A DNA stretch of 64,000 nucleotides. Source: JACPFJ01 sp036504875. Lineage in GTDB: Bacteria > Desulfobacterota > Desulfuromonadia > Geobacterales > Pseudopelobacteraceae. The translations under genes and the position numbers were made by a program. Positions 34,242-42,848 of the stretch are shown here, piece by piece (position 1 is the first letter of the stretch; each line of letters opens with the position of its first letter). The DNA lies in assembly GCA_036504875.1 (NCBI GenBank), contig DASXUK010000070.1, positions 43,207-107,206 on the forward strand. The letters are read 5' to 3'. The notes under the pieces are model-generated. The model searched no databases. It was not told where the DNA came from and saw only the letters and a list, made by a program, of their open reading frames with translations.

Positions 34242-36092
34242 ATGCGGATAATCCTGGTTGCCATTCATCCCTATCCATCGCCCCAGGCGGTTCCTCTGGC
34301 TAACGCCTTTCTGAAGACCTACACGGCAGCAACCGCGACCGATGTTGAGCTGATTGATTTTTTTTGCCATCAGCAGGCCGAGCAGTGCGCTGCTGAACTG
34401 GCAACACGGCAGCCATTCATGATCGGCTTTTCCATGTACACCTGGAACCGCAGCCTATGCCTGGAGATCGCCAGTCGGCTGAAGCTCCTTTTGCCATCGC
34501 TAGTGATCTTTGGCGGCGGCCCGGAAGCAACCGCCGATCCCCTGGGAGTGCTGAACTCAGCACCCTTTGATTTCCTGATCACCGGTGAGGGCGAGCAGCC
34601 CTTTTCCGAGGTATGCGCCCGATTGGCTGCCGGCCAGGGCTTGGACGACATCTCCGGCATTGCTCTCCTGAAGGATGAAAACCTGCATTTAATACCCCGC
34701 CAGGTCTTAACCGAACTCGACAGCATCCCTTCCCCTTATCTTAGCGGCATTCTGGATATCAGTGATTATAAGGGTGTGCTTTGGCAACTAGCCCGCGGTT
34801 GCTGCTTTGCCTGCGAGTTCTGCTTCGATCCGCGCGACGGGCGCCAGGTTAGGCGCTTTTCCCTGGAACGGGTGGAGGAGGAGCTGCGCTTTTTTGCCAG
34901 TCACGGGGCCACCCAGGTCTTTGTGCTCGACTCGACCTTTAATCAGGATCTCCGCCGCGCCAAGGCGATCCTGCGACTGATTGGAAAGATCGCTCCCGCC
35001 ATTCACTTTCATTTCGAGGTCCGCAGCGAATTTATCGACCTTGAACTGGCACAGCTATTTGCCCGGATCACCTGCTCGCTGCAGATCGGCCTGCAAAGCT
35101 CCAATCCTCAGGTATTGAGGGGGGTTGGTCGGAATTTCAACCGGGAGGACTTCAGGGAGCGGGTCTCCTTTTTGAACGAAACCGGTGCGGTGTTCGGCTT
35201 TGACCTGATGTATGGCCTGCCGGGCGACACCTTGAAAGGCTTCTGCCAGAGCCTGGATTTCGCCCTGGGGCTGTACCCCAACCACTTGGACATCTTTCCC
35301 CTAGCGGTGCTGCCCGGAACCGCTCTGGCTGATCGCAGCTCCGCTAGTGGCCTTGAGCACCTGCCGGAGCCCCCCTACACCCTGCTCTCCTCCCCCAGCA
35401 TGACTGCAAGCGAGATGACCGAGGCCCGAAAAATAGCCGGCGCCTGTGACATCTTCTACACCCGGGGCAAGGCCGTGGCGTGGTTTAACGGTCTTTGCCG
35501 GGCTGCAGGCCTGAAGCCGTCCGCGCTTTTAGGAAATTTCGCAGAGTGGCTGACTGCCGACCAAGGAGCAGGGATCAGCGAGACCGATCTGGATGATCAC
35601 CAGGTCTGGCAGTTGCAAAGATCTTTCCTGATTAAGCTGTGTGACCGCCCAGGGCATGCCGGCCTGCTGCCGGTGATCCTCGACCTGGTTGATTACCATC
35701 ATCATTACGCCATGTGCGTGCAGATCCCCCCTCCGCAGCTTCCGCCGCAACGGGAGCTGCGTAAGATAAGCCTGCTGGAGGCCCCTGGCCGCTTAGCACC
35801 TTCAACCCGACTGGCAAAATTCAATTATGAGATTATGGAGATACTCGAGGCTGGGGCGCCGGATGTGCGGGCACTTGTCAAATACCTGCGCCCCTCCGGT
35901 TCCTGGGCTGTGATCTATCCTGCTCAGGATGGCATCCACACCGAATCCATCGCTGAGAGCTATTTCCGTCTTCTGGAACAGTTGGATGGACGGACAGCTT
36001 CAGGATCTATAGCCGCCAGGCTCGGGATCCAGGCTAAAGAAGCGCGATTATTCCTGGAATTTGCCTTCCTCGAAGGTATCATTCTGCTGTAG
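34242..36092 (+). CDS. B12-binding-domain radical SAM protein
   Basis: A 616-residue enzyme. The N-terminal cobalamin-binding-like Rossmann domain (about 1-130) reads MRIILVAIHPYPSPQA and VIFGGGPEATADPLGVL. The radical SAM barrel carries the CxxxCxxC cluster motif in GCCFACEFCFD near residue 190, then VFVLDSTFN and a GFDLMYGLPGDTLKGF segment. The C-terminal 200 residues resemble DUF4080-type extensions seen in this class. The substrate is unknown; relatives include B12-dependent methylases and cyclases. ATG 34242 gives the usual domain start; GTG 34197 is an alternative that overlaps the preceding stop. Confidence 0.87.
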   Translation: MRIILVAIHPYPSPQAVPLANAFLKTYTAATATDVELIDFFCHQQAEQCAAELATRQPFMIGFSMYTWNRSLCLEIASRLKLLLPSLVIFGGGPEATADPLGVLNSAPFDFLITGEGEQPFSEVCARLAAGQGLDDISGIALLKDENLHLIPRQVLTELDSIPSPYLSGILDISDYKGVLWQLARGCCFACEFCFDPRDGRQVRRFSLERVEEELRFFASHGATQVFVLDSTFNQDLRRAKAILRLIGKIAPAIHFHFEVRSEFIDLELAQLFARITCSLQIGLQSSNPQVLRGVGRNFNREDFRERVSFLNETGAVFGFDLMYGLPGDTLKGFCQSLDFALGLYPNHLDIFPLAVLPGTALADRSSASGLEHLPEPPYTLLSSPSMTASEMTEARKIAGACDIFYTRGKAVAWFNGLCRAAGLKPSALLGNFAEWLTADQGAGISETDLDDHQVWQLQRSFLIKLCDRPGHAGLLPVILDLVDYHHHYAMCVQIPPPQLPPQRELRKISLLEAPGRLAPSTRLAKFNYEIMEILEAGAPDVRALVKYLRPSGSWAVIYPAQDGIHTESIAESYFRLLEQLDGRTASGSIAARLGIQAKEARLFLEFAFLEGIILL

Positions 36093-36381
36093 GAGCCTAT
36101 CGGCCTGCCCAATTAAAAACAAGTTCACCACGAAGACACGACCAGAAGTAGGCGCTTTAGGCGAGGTCACGAAGTTAGATCAGGACATTTTACTGTTTCT
36201 GCGCAAATATCAGGTCAGCTTTGCTGCCTATATTTTTGAACTCTTCGTGTTCTTCGCGCCTTCGTGGTGGTAAACGCTTTTTTAAATTCCAAACTTCCTT
36301 TTGCTTGGCATTTCTTTTGGTAATATTGCCATATAGACCTTAGTAAAATTCGGGGGCTAAATACAGGTTGAGAGAGATGCC
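36093..36381. other. Intergenic region with inverted repeat pair
   Basis: About 290 bases with no gene. They contain the two ACGAAG-type inverted repeats described separately (36124-36272) and about 100 AT-rich bases before the lipoprotein gene. Confidence 0.6.
36124..36272. repeat. Gene-less inverted-repeat pair, ACGAAG family
   Basis: The left arm TTCACCACGAAGACACGA (36124-36141) and the right arm ending GCGCCTTCGTGGTGGT (about 36241-36272) match, in inverted orientation, the 31-bp terminal repeats that bound the GxxExxY gene at 61923-62452. About 100 bases without a gene lie between, with a partial internal copy GGTCACGAAG at 36165. Confidence 0.75.
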
Positions 36382-37041
36382 ATGAAAAGAGCCCTTCTTG
36401 CGCTAGTATTGCTTATTACATTGCTTGCATTGGCAGGCTGCGGTGATGACCATGTCAGTGCCCCCCCGACTGTTGTCACCCAGATCCTGAGTGATGTCGC
36501 CTTTGACGGCGATATCGCCCGAAATGCGCAGACCGGCGCATTGACAGTCACTCAGGGAAATACTCAAAGTGTTTTCGTGGGTATCGATCCTGCAACAGGT
36601 GCCGAGCTGCGCGGTTTTCTGGACTTTCCGCTATCAGGTGCCGGAGGTGTGCCGGGGAATGCGATTATTCAATCTGCCATACTGGATATCTTCATTAACA
36701 GCATCGCACCACAGCCGCTGATTGGCACAATACCGATCCGGATTGATCTGGTTTCATTTCAACCACCCACGCTGGTCGGCAATGATTTCGACCGCACCCT
36801 CCAGCCGGCGCTGGCCACTACTACCATTACCCCTCCCATTTCCCAGGCTGATTTTGGTCAGCATGTGGCTGTGAATGTTACCCGCTTGATGGTGGAGGCG
36901 CAACGCCAGGGACTGGCCAACTTTCAGCTCCGAATCTTGCAGGAGCTGGGTCCGGGAATTCCAGGTCTGATCGAAATCAATGACACAACCGGAGGCAACC
37001 GACCTACTCTTGCGCCTCTGCTGGAAGTTACCTATTTCTGA
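36382..37041 (+). CDS. Putative lipoprotein of unknown function
   Basis: A 219-residue protein with a lipoprotein signal (LLALAGCGDD, Cys about residue 20). The mature part has SVFVGIDPATGAELRGFLDF and then VTRLMVEAQRQGLANFQLRI and LLEVTYF at the end. This resembles the DNRLRE type of beta-rich domain, in which a protein surface domain is followed by a V-x-N-V-T segment. It should be anchored in the outer or inner membrane. The function is unknown. It converges on the HAD gene, whose stop is directly adjacent. Confidence 0.75.
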   Translation: MKRALLALVLLITLLALAGCGDDHVSAPPTVVTQILSDVAFDGDIARNAQTGALTVTQGNTQSVFVGIDPATGAELRGFLDFPLSGAGGVPGNAIIQSAILDIFINSIAPQPLIGTIPIRIDLVSFQPPTLVGNDFDRTLQPALATTTITPPISQADFGQHVAVNVTRLMVEAQRQGLANFQLRILQELGPGIPGLIEINDTTGGNRPTLAPLLEVTYF

Positions 37042-37686
37042 TCACCGCAGGACTTCGGGGATTTCGGGCAACGAGGAGACCGTAGCTCCTGGAGGGAGCC
37101 CGGGAAAAGGCCAGAGCCGATCGTGGTTCATGACCCAGATGGTATGAAGCCCAGCCGCTGCGGCACCATAGATATCCCAGCCGTGAGAGGCGATCATCCA
37201 GGCATCCTCCGGCTCGGCATTTAGGCGATCCAATACGTAACGGTAAGGGGCGGAATGGGGTTTGCATTTTTTCACATCATCAGTTGAGATTATAACTTCA
37301 AAAAATTCGGATAGTTCCGACCTCTGCAGCAGCGCCAAGGCACTTGGCCGCGAACTATTGGTAAGAGTGGCCAACCGCACCCCGCTCTTCTCCAGCTTCT
37401 TCAGGCATTTCAAGGCACCGTCAGCGGGGGGAAGCTGTTTGAATAGTTCCAGCAACTCCGGCACAGAGACCTCGTTTAGCCCCTGTTTTTCTATCAGGTT
37501 GGTTAACGACAGTTCAGTGGCTTCGCGAAAGGGCAGATATTGTCCAGCGATTGTTGCCGCCATGGCCGCCACCAGTATTTCCTGAAACCAGCAGTCTCCC
37601 TGAAGGCCCTGACGGTTCAGATGCTGGGTGATGGGATCCACTGAAAAAAGTGTTCCTACCAGATCGAATATCGCCACCTTTCCCAT
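37042..37686 (-). CDS. Haloacid dehalogenase-like hydrolase (type II)
   Basis: A 214-residue HAD-superfamily protein. Motif I is IFDLVGTLFSV: the nucleophile Asp is present and the second Asp is absent, as in L-2-haloacid dehalogenases rather than phosphatases. Motif II is LATLTNSSRP, motif III CKPHSAPYRYVL, and the last motif MIASHGWDIYGAAAAGLHTIWV contains the S-x-x-x-D pattern of that group. It may act on 2-haloacids or similar compounds, but this is not certain. It ends exactly at the stop of the neighbouring convergent lipoprotein gene. Confidence 0.85.
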   Translation of the reverse strand: MGKVAIFDLVGTLFSVDPITQHLNRQGLQGDCWFQEILVAAMAATIAGQYLPFREATELSLTNLIEKQGLNEVSVPELLELFKQLPPADGALKCLKKLEKSGVRLATLTNSSRPSALALLQRSELSEFFEVIISTDDVKKCKPHSAPYRYVLDRLNAEPEDAWMIASHGWDIYGAAAAGLHTIWVMNHDRLWPFPGLPPGATVSSLPEIPEVLR

Positions 37687-37770
37687 TCTCGCCCCCGTTT
37701 TGGTCCCGGAAAATTTATTGACGTGGTTTTATCTGCAGTTCAAGCTGGTCGCCAGCCATGGAGTTTAATC

Positions 37771-38199
37771 CTATTCCTCCAACTCAACCTCCGCATCTTC
37801 CACCGCCAGCATCTCGACATCAAAATATAAATCACTTGAAACCGAAGGTGTTTCCTTTAGCGGCTTTATCTGGAGGTCATCCGGCTCCGGAAGGGCGGGG
37901 TCTTCATCCGGGGAATAGTCATCTCCGCTGCCAGAGCCGGCGATGCCGGCTGGAAAACCTGCGTCAGTAGGCGCTTCCTCTAAATAGAATGGGTAATCAA
38001 CCAGTTCGGCCGCCGAGACCACAATGGTCTGGAGGTCACCAGGAGCCATTCCGATCACCCCTTTTTCCAGAGAGGGCAAGGTATTGCCTTCACCGATTAC
38101 AAAATCAAGCGTATCCCGGTCAGCAAATTCATAGATGGTCCCATCTTCGTAGCGGCAGATAAATCTTATTGTGACCCTGTTACCCTCATCAGCCTGCAT
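37771..38199 (-). CDS. FKBP-type peptidyl-prolyl isomerase (SlyD-like) with acidic insert
   Basis: A 142-residue protein. It begins MQADEGNRVTIRFICRYEDG and continues YEFADRDTLDFVIGEG, LPSLEKGVIGMAPGDLQTIVV, the FKBP core pattern of SlyD-type isomerases. About 30 residues of Gly/Ser/Asp/Glu/Pro (GSGSGDDYSPDEDPALPEPD) interrupt the C-terminal part where SlyD has its IF chaperone domain, so it seems a short or altered variant. The end is acidic (EDAEVELEE). ATG 38199 has GGGAG before it; a TTG at 38271 is a weaker start. It probably aids protein folding. Confidence 0.8.
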   Translation of the reverse strand: MQADEGNRVTIRFICRYEDGTIYEFADRDTLDFVIGEGNTLPSLEKGVIGMAPGDLQTIVVSAAELVDYPFYLEEAPTDAGFPAGIAGSGSGDDYSPDEDPALPEPDDLQIKPLKETPSVSSDLYFDVEMLAVEDAEVELEE

Positions 38200-38464
38200 A
38201 TTGATCTCCCAGGTAGGACTGGATGCTTTTCCGGCGTATTTTAAGGATATATCGTTTGCTTGACGAGTCAAGGCGCAGGCGGCTCCGAAACTCAGGCCAC
38301 TCTTTTTTAGGAATCAGCTTTTTTTGTGGCAACTCATCTTTCAATAGTCATGCTGCTTCAGAGCAGGTTGATTTTGCTGGAAAGGGTGCTAAAAAATAAC
38401 TAGGTGTTTCCTCTGCTGAGCATGGAAAACTGAGATTTTACCGGATAGATAGAGAATCCAAGCC

Positions 38465-39415
38465 ATGGCTGACTCAACCCCGATACTGCTATCAGTGATT
38501 GTCCCCATGTTCAACGAGGAGAAGAATATCCCCGAGTTCCATAAGCGCCTCCTGCAGGCGCTGGAGAATCTCGAAGAAAACTGGGAGATCATCTTCATTA
38601 ACGACGGTAGTAGCGACAGAACCCTGTTCCAGCTGATTGCGCTCCATCATCAAGACAGCCGACTGAAAATCATCAGTTTTTCCAGAAACTTTGGAAAAGA
38701 GATTGCGCTAACCGCCGGTATTGAAAAGGCCTCCGGCCAGCTTATAATTCCAATCGATGCCGACTTGCAAGACCCCCCCGAGTTGATCCCCGAGATGATT
38801 GAAAAATGGCGCGAAGGCTACCAAATCGTTAATGCCACGCGCCGCGCCCGTCATGGCGAAAGCTGGCTAAAACGGATAACAGCAGAATTTTTCTACTTTT
38901 TCATCAATAAGATGAGCACCATTCCTATTCCTAAAAATACCGGTGACTTTCGCTTGCTTTCGCGACCGGTGGTTGAAGCTTTGAGAATGATGCCGGAACG
39001 GACCCGTTTCATGAAGGGCCTGTTCGCCTGGGTCGGTTTTCAACAGGCAACCGTCTATTATGACCGTCCTCCCAGGCACGCCGGCAAAACCAAATGGAAC
39101 TATTGGCGGCTATGGAATTTTGCCATCGACGGACTGTCTTCATTCAGCTCGATACCGCTCAGAATCTGGAGTTATTGCGGATTACTGCTTTCATTGCTGG
39201 CTTTTTTGTATGCCGGGTTTCTGGTGGTAAAAACTGTCATTTTCGGAAAGGATTGGCCGGGATACGCTTCGACAATGGTTGCCATACTCTTCCTGGGGGG
39301 CATTCAGCTGATCTCTTTGGGAGTAATCGGGGAGTATCTGGGCCGGGTCTACAAAGAGGTCAAAATGAGGCCGCTTTATATAGTGGAAAGGTCGTACGGG
39401 TTTGATCAATGCTGA
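38465..39415 (+). CDS. Family 2 glycosyltransferase (DPM1/GtrB-like)
   Basis: A 316-residue membrane-linked glycosyltransferase. The GT-A domain shows LSVIVPMFNEEKNIPEF, INDGSSDRT, SRNFGKEIALTAG, the metal-binding IPIDADLQDPPELIP and KNTGDFRLLSRPVVEAL. Two C-terminal membrane helices follow (about 228-252 and 262-285), then GVIGEYLGRVYKEVKMRPLY. Such enzymes load a sugar onto undecaprenyl phosphate on the cytoplasmic face. The next gene overlaps by seven bases and encodes a protein that could use the lipid-linked sugar, so the two likely work as a pair. Confidence 0.93.
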   Translation: MADSTPILLSVIVPMFNEEKNIPEFHKRLLQALENLEENWEIIFINDGSSDRTLFQLIALHHQDSRLKIISFSRNFGKEIALTAGIEKASGQLIIPIDADLQDPPELIPEMIEKWREGYQIVNATRRARHGESWLKRITAEFFYFFINKMSTIPIPKNTGDFRLLSRPVVEALRMMPERTRFMKGLFAWVGFQQATVYYDRPPRHAGKTKWNYWRLWNFAIDGLSSFSSIPLRIWSYCGLLLSLLAFLYAGFLVVKTVIFGKDWPGYASTMVAILFLGGIQLISLGVIGEYLGRVYKEVKMRPLYIVERSYGFDQC

Positions 39416-40947
39416 GGCAATTATCTGTTGTCAAGCGCGAGACCTATGCTGCGGCAATCTTTCTAGCTATCGGATCGATACTGCGCCTTTACCACCTCAA
39501 GCTGGTGCCGCTGCATCATGACGAAGGGGTCAACGGCTTTTTTATGCTGAAGCTGTTTCGCGAGGGTCTTTATCGTTACGATCCGGCTAATTACCACGGT
39601 CCGCTATTGTATTACCTGGACTTGCCGCTGTTAAAACTGCTAGGTCTTGAGACCGGCAACCTGCGGCTCTTGCCAGCCCTGTTCGGTATCGGCCTGCTGG
39701 TCTTGCTACAGGCCGGCAAACTTTTCTCACTGCGATCGGCACTTTTTTCTATGGCGCTGGTGGCGATTTCACCCGGCATGGTCTACATCTCACGCTATTT
39801 TATTCACGAGATGATGGTGGTGGTTTTCACGCTCGGGGTGGTAGTGGCGCTGAACCGTTACAAAGAGCAACCAGCGCTAGGCATTATAGCGGCATTTACT
39901 TCAGCCGGACTTCTCTTTGCCACCAAGGAAACTGCCGCACCAACCCTTGTCGTACTGGCCATTGCAGGCGGAATGACCCAGCTCTGGATGGGGCCACCGG
40001 TCCGAGTAAAAATGGAGCAGGAGTCTGAAAAACACCCCCTCCGCTGGCTAACAAACTTGCCGGTTATGGCCTTACTGGCGGGAGTGGTAGTCTTTTGTTT
40101 AATCAACTTAACCTTGTACAGCTCATTCTACGCAAATCTCCATGGTCTACTGGATGCACTGCGCTCACTCGCCTTTTGGACCGCCATCGGAAATCATCAA
40201 CATGTGCATCCTTTTTGGCAATACCTGGTATGGCTTATGGAGCAAGAGGGGCCGCTGTTCCTGTTAGGCTGGGCCGGTATCCTTCGGGCACTGCTGCTGC
40301 GCAGCAGCAGTCAGGCGGTTTTCTGCGGGTTCTGGTCGCTGGGGATGCTGGCTATGTATAGCCTGATCCCTTACAAGACACCCTGGCTGGCCCTGAACAT
40401 CATCCTGCCGTTTGCCCTTATGGCCGGTTATGCACTAGAAGAAGGAACTCGCATCATCGGCAATAATATCAAGGTCGTGGCTGCGACTTGCGCAATTCTG
40501 GTCGGACTGGCGCAATGCATTTCGTTGAATTTCATCCATTACGATGACAATAGCTGCGCCTATGTTTATGCACACACGGTACGCGATTTGGATCGTCTGG
40601 TGCGTGATGTTGAAAAATTTGGACAGAAATGCGGAACGGATATCAAGGTGGCAGTAGTAAGTGACCAGTACTGGCCGCTCCCCTGGATGTGGCGCGATTT
40701 CAAGGGAGCGCTGTTTTACGGAAAATTGGTGCCGCTGGACGACATCCAGATGGTTCTAGCTCTGCCGAGCCAGGAGGATGAGGTGCGCAAGAGCGTCAAA
40801 CCCAAAATGGCACCCTACAGGAGCTATACTCTGAGGCCCGGTGTTGACCTGGTGCTGTGGGCGGACAGGTCAATCACCGATAACTCAACGAACCGGCCGG
40901 CCGTCACCCAGGCTCGAGTTTTTCACAAGGGAACTAACTCATACTAA
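39409..40947 (+). CDS. Agl23/PMT-like membrane glycosyltransferase (TIGR03663 type)
   Basis: A 512-residue multi-spanning membrane protein. The first periplasmic loop contains VPLHHDEGVNGFFMLKLF, the acidic motif (DE) typical of GT-C enzymes, and NYHGPLLYYLDLPLLKLLG. About ten to eleven helices follow, with a C-terminal soluble part of about 110 residues (VAVVSDQYWPLPWMWRD). This is the pattern of the TIGR03663 family, annotated as flippase-activity-associated Agl23. It likely transfers a sugar from a lipid carrier to a protein or glycan on the periplasmic face. It overlaps the preceding GT2 gene by seven bases. Confidence 0.82.
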   Translation: MLRQLSVVKRETYAAAIFLAIGSILRLYHLKLVPLHHDEGVNGFFMLKLFREGLYRYDPANYHGPLLYYLDLPLLKLLGLETGNLRLLPALFGIGLLVLLQAGKLFSLRSALFSMALVAISPGMVYISRYFIHEMMVVVFTLGVVVALNRYKEQPALGIIAAFTSAGLLFATKETAAPTLVVLAIAGGMTQLWMGPPVRVKMEQESEKHPLRWLTNLPVMALLAGVVVFCLINLTLYSSFYANLHGLLDALRSLAFWTAIGNHQHVHPFWQYLVWLMEQEGPLFLLGWAGILRALLLRSSSQAVFCGFWSLGMLAMYSLIPYKTPWLALNIILPFALMAGYALEEGTRIIGNNIKVVAATCAILVGLAQCISLNFIHYDDNSCAYVYAHTVRDLDRLVRDVEKFGQKCGTDIKVAVVSDQYWPLPWMWRDFKGALFYGKLVPLDDIQMVLALPSQEDEVRKSVKPKMAPYRSYTLRPGVDLVLWADRSITDNSTNRPAVTQARVFHKGTNSY

Positions 40948-41007
40948 TCTTGGCTTATCCCTCCTTTTCCGGTAAACTCGAGTTTTACCTATCGAAAGGA
41001 AACAGCC

Positions 41008-42411
41008 ATGACCACACGCATTGAAAAGGATACCCTGGGCGAGATGGAGGTTCCGGTCGACGCTTATTATGGCGCCCAAACCGCGCGGGCAATACGTAAT
41101 TTTCCTATCTCCGGGCTTAAACCTCATCCGGCCTTTGTCTGGGCTACGGTCATCATAAAAAAATGTGCCGCCCTCAGCAACATGGCCACGGGCCGGCTTG
41201 CGGCCGAGCTTGGCAATGCCATTGTGGCTGCCGCTGATGAGGCGCTGACGGGGAGATTCAACGACCAGTTCGTGGTGGATCCTTTTCAGGCCGGCGCCGG
41301 CACTTCCCATAACATGAATATAAACGAAGTTCTTGCCAACCGCGCCCTGGAGCTGCTCGGCCGCCAGCGGGGGGATTTCTCGTTGCTCCACCCCAATGAC
41401 CACGTGAACATGGCCCAGTCCACCAACGATGTGATCCCCACCGCCATCCGCCTGGCCTCACTAGAGCTGCTCGATCCTTTGCTGGAGGCACTGACGGGTC
41501 TGGAGCAGGCCCTGATTGACAAGGCCAAAGAATTCGACAAAGTCTTGAAATCCGGCCGCACCCATCTGCAAGATGCCGTACCGATTCGGCTGGGTCAGGA
41601 ATTCGGTGCTTATGCAACCGCCATCCGTAAGAACCGTGAGGGATTGGAGGGGTGCATCGCAGCGCTTTTAGAACTTGGTATTGGCGGCACGGCCGTGGGT
41701 ACCGGTCTGAATGCCGAACCAGCCTACATCAAAGGGATCATCGAAGAATTGTCTATGGCAACCGGCTTCCAGTTGATCGCCAGTAGTGATCCATTTGAGG
41801 CCATGCAGAACATGGATCCCTTCCTGGCACTTTCCTCGGCCCTGCGCAGAGCAGCGGTGAATCTGGGACGGATTGCCAATGACCTGCGCCTGCTATCATC
41901 CGGCCCACGCACCGGTCTCGATGAGATTCGGCTGCCGGCGGTTCAGCCCGGCTCCTCAATCATGCCGGGCAAAATAAACCCATCCATGGCTGAAATGGCT
42001 AATATGGTCTGTTTCCAGGTGATCGGTTGCGATCAGGCAATCATGCTGGCAGCCCAGGCCGGGCAGTTGGAGTTGAATGTAATGATGCCGCTGATCGCCT
42101 ATAATCTTTCTTTCGCTCTGGAAATACTTAGTAACTGTGTGCGAAAATTCACTGAATCATGTATACTGGGTATCACTGCGAACGAGGAACATTGCCGTAG
42201 TTATCTGGAAGCATCGCTGGGTCTTGTTACAGTCTTGGCACCTTCTATCGGCTATAATGCCGCTGCCGAAGTGGCCAAAGAATCAATTGCAACCGGCAGG
42301 TCGATCAGGGAAATCGTTTTAGAGCGAGGATTGATGCCGGCGCTGGAACTGGACGAGGCAATGAGGCCGGAATTTTTAACCGAACCGGGTTTACCATTAA
42401 ATGAAAAATAG
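41008..42411 (+). CDS. Aspartate ammonia-lyase / class II fumarase family protein
   Basis: A 467-residue member of the fumarase/aspartase superfamily. It begins RIEKDTLGEMEVPVDAYYGA, closer to aspartases than to FumC. It shows GAGTSHNMNINEVLANRALE, HPNDHVNMAQSTNDVIPTA, SGRTHLQDAVPIRLGQEF and the signature loop GSSIMPGKINPSMAEM. Aspartases carry GSSIMPxKVNP and fumarases GSSIMPGKVNPT; here Ile replaces Val. Aspartate ammonia-lyase (aspartate to fumarate and ammonia) is the best call. Ribosome site AAAGGAAA precedes ATG 41008. A NifU-type gene lies 68 bases downstream. Confidence 0.87.
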   Translation: MTTRIEKDTLGEMEVPVDAYYGAQTARAIRNFPISGLKPHPAFVWATVIIKKCAALSNMATGRLAAELGNAIVAAADEALTGRFNDQFVVDPFQAGAGTSHNMNINEVLANRALELLGRQRGDFSLLHPNDHVNMAQSTNDVIPTAIRLASLELLDPLLEALTGLEQALIDKAKEFDKVLKSGRTHLQDAVPIRLGQEFGAYATAIRKNREGLEGCIAALLELGIGGTAVGTGLNAEPAYIKGIIEELSMATGFQLIASSDPFEAMQNMDPFLALSSALRRAAVNLGRIANDLRLLSSGPRTGLDEIRLPAVQPGSSIMPGKINPSMAEMANMVCFQVIGCDQAIMLAAQAGQLELNVMMPLIAYNLSFALEILSNCVRKFTESCILGITANEEHCRSYLEASLGLVTVLAPSIGYNAAAEVAKESIATGRSIREIVLERGLMPALELDEAMRPEFLTEPGLPLNEK

Positions 42412-42479
42412 GCTTTATATCGCGGAGGCACGGAATTATCCGGAGTCTTTGAATTAACAATCTATAAAAGGAGAAAAGC

Positions 42480-42701
42480 ATGAAAGAGGAAGTTCAGAGG
42501 ATTCTTGAAACCGTACGTCCCAACCTGCAGGCTGACGGAGGTGATGTCGAACTGGTCGAAGTAACCGAGGACGGCATTGTCAAGGTACGGCTAAAAGGTG
42601 CCTGTGGAAGTTGCCCGATGTCGACCATGACCTTGAAGATGGGTATTGAGCGGGCTATTAAGGATCAGATTCCTGGCATAAAGGAAGTAATACAGGTCTA
42701 A
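42480..42701 (+). CDS. NifU-type iron-sulfur scaffold (Nfu)
   Basis: A 73-residue protein equal to the C-terminal Nfu domain alone. The pattern RPNLQADGGDVELVEV, followed by GACGSCPMSTMTLK with the CxxC cluster-binding pair, is complete. It holds a transient [4Fe-4S] cluster between two monomers and delivers it to target proteins, useful in a cell with many iron-sulfur enzymes. Ribosome site AAAAGGAGAAAAGC precedes ATG 42480. A strong terminator follows 22 bases after the stop. Confidence 0.95.
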   Translation: MKEEVQRILETVRPNLQADGGDVELVEVTEDGIVKVRLKGACGSCPMSTMTLKMGIERAIKDQIPGIKEVIQV

Positions 42702-42722
42702 TCCTTTTTTTAATAATATCTA

Positions 42723-42759
42723 AAAACCCCCGCCAGACTATGTCCGGCGGGGGTTTTTT
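42723..42759 (+). terminator. Intrinsic terminator after nfu
   Basis: A 12-bp stem (AAAACCCCCGCC / GGCGGGGGTTTT) with an 11-base loop, ending in six T. Confidence 0.93.
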
Positions 42760-42848
42760 AGTAAGAACTAACCCTGGTCTTCTCTATATTACTGTGTTAA
42801 AAGTGAAAAATAATTTAACAACTATTATTTTGCCACGAGTAAACCTTC

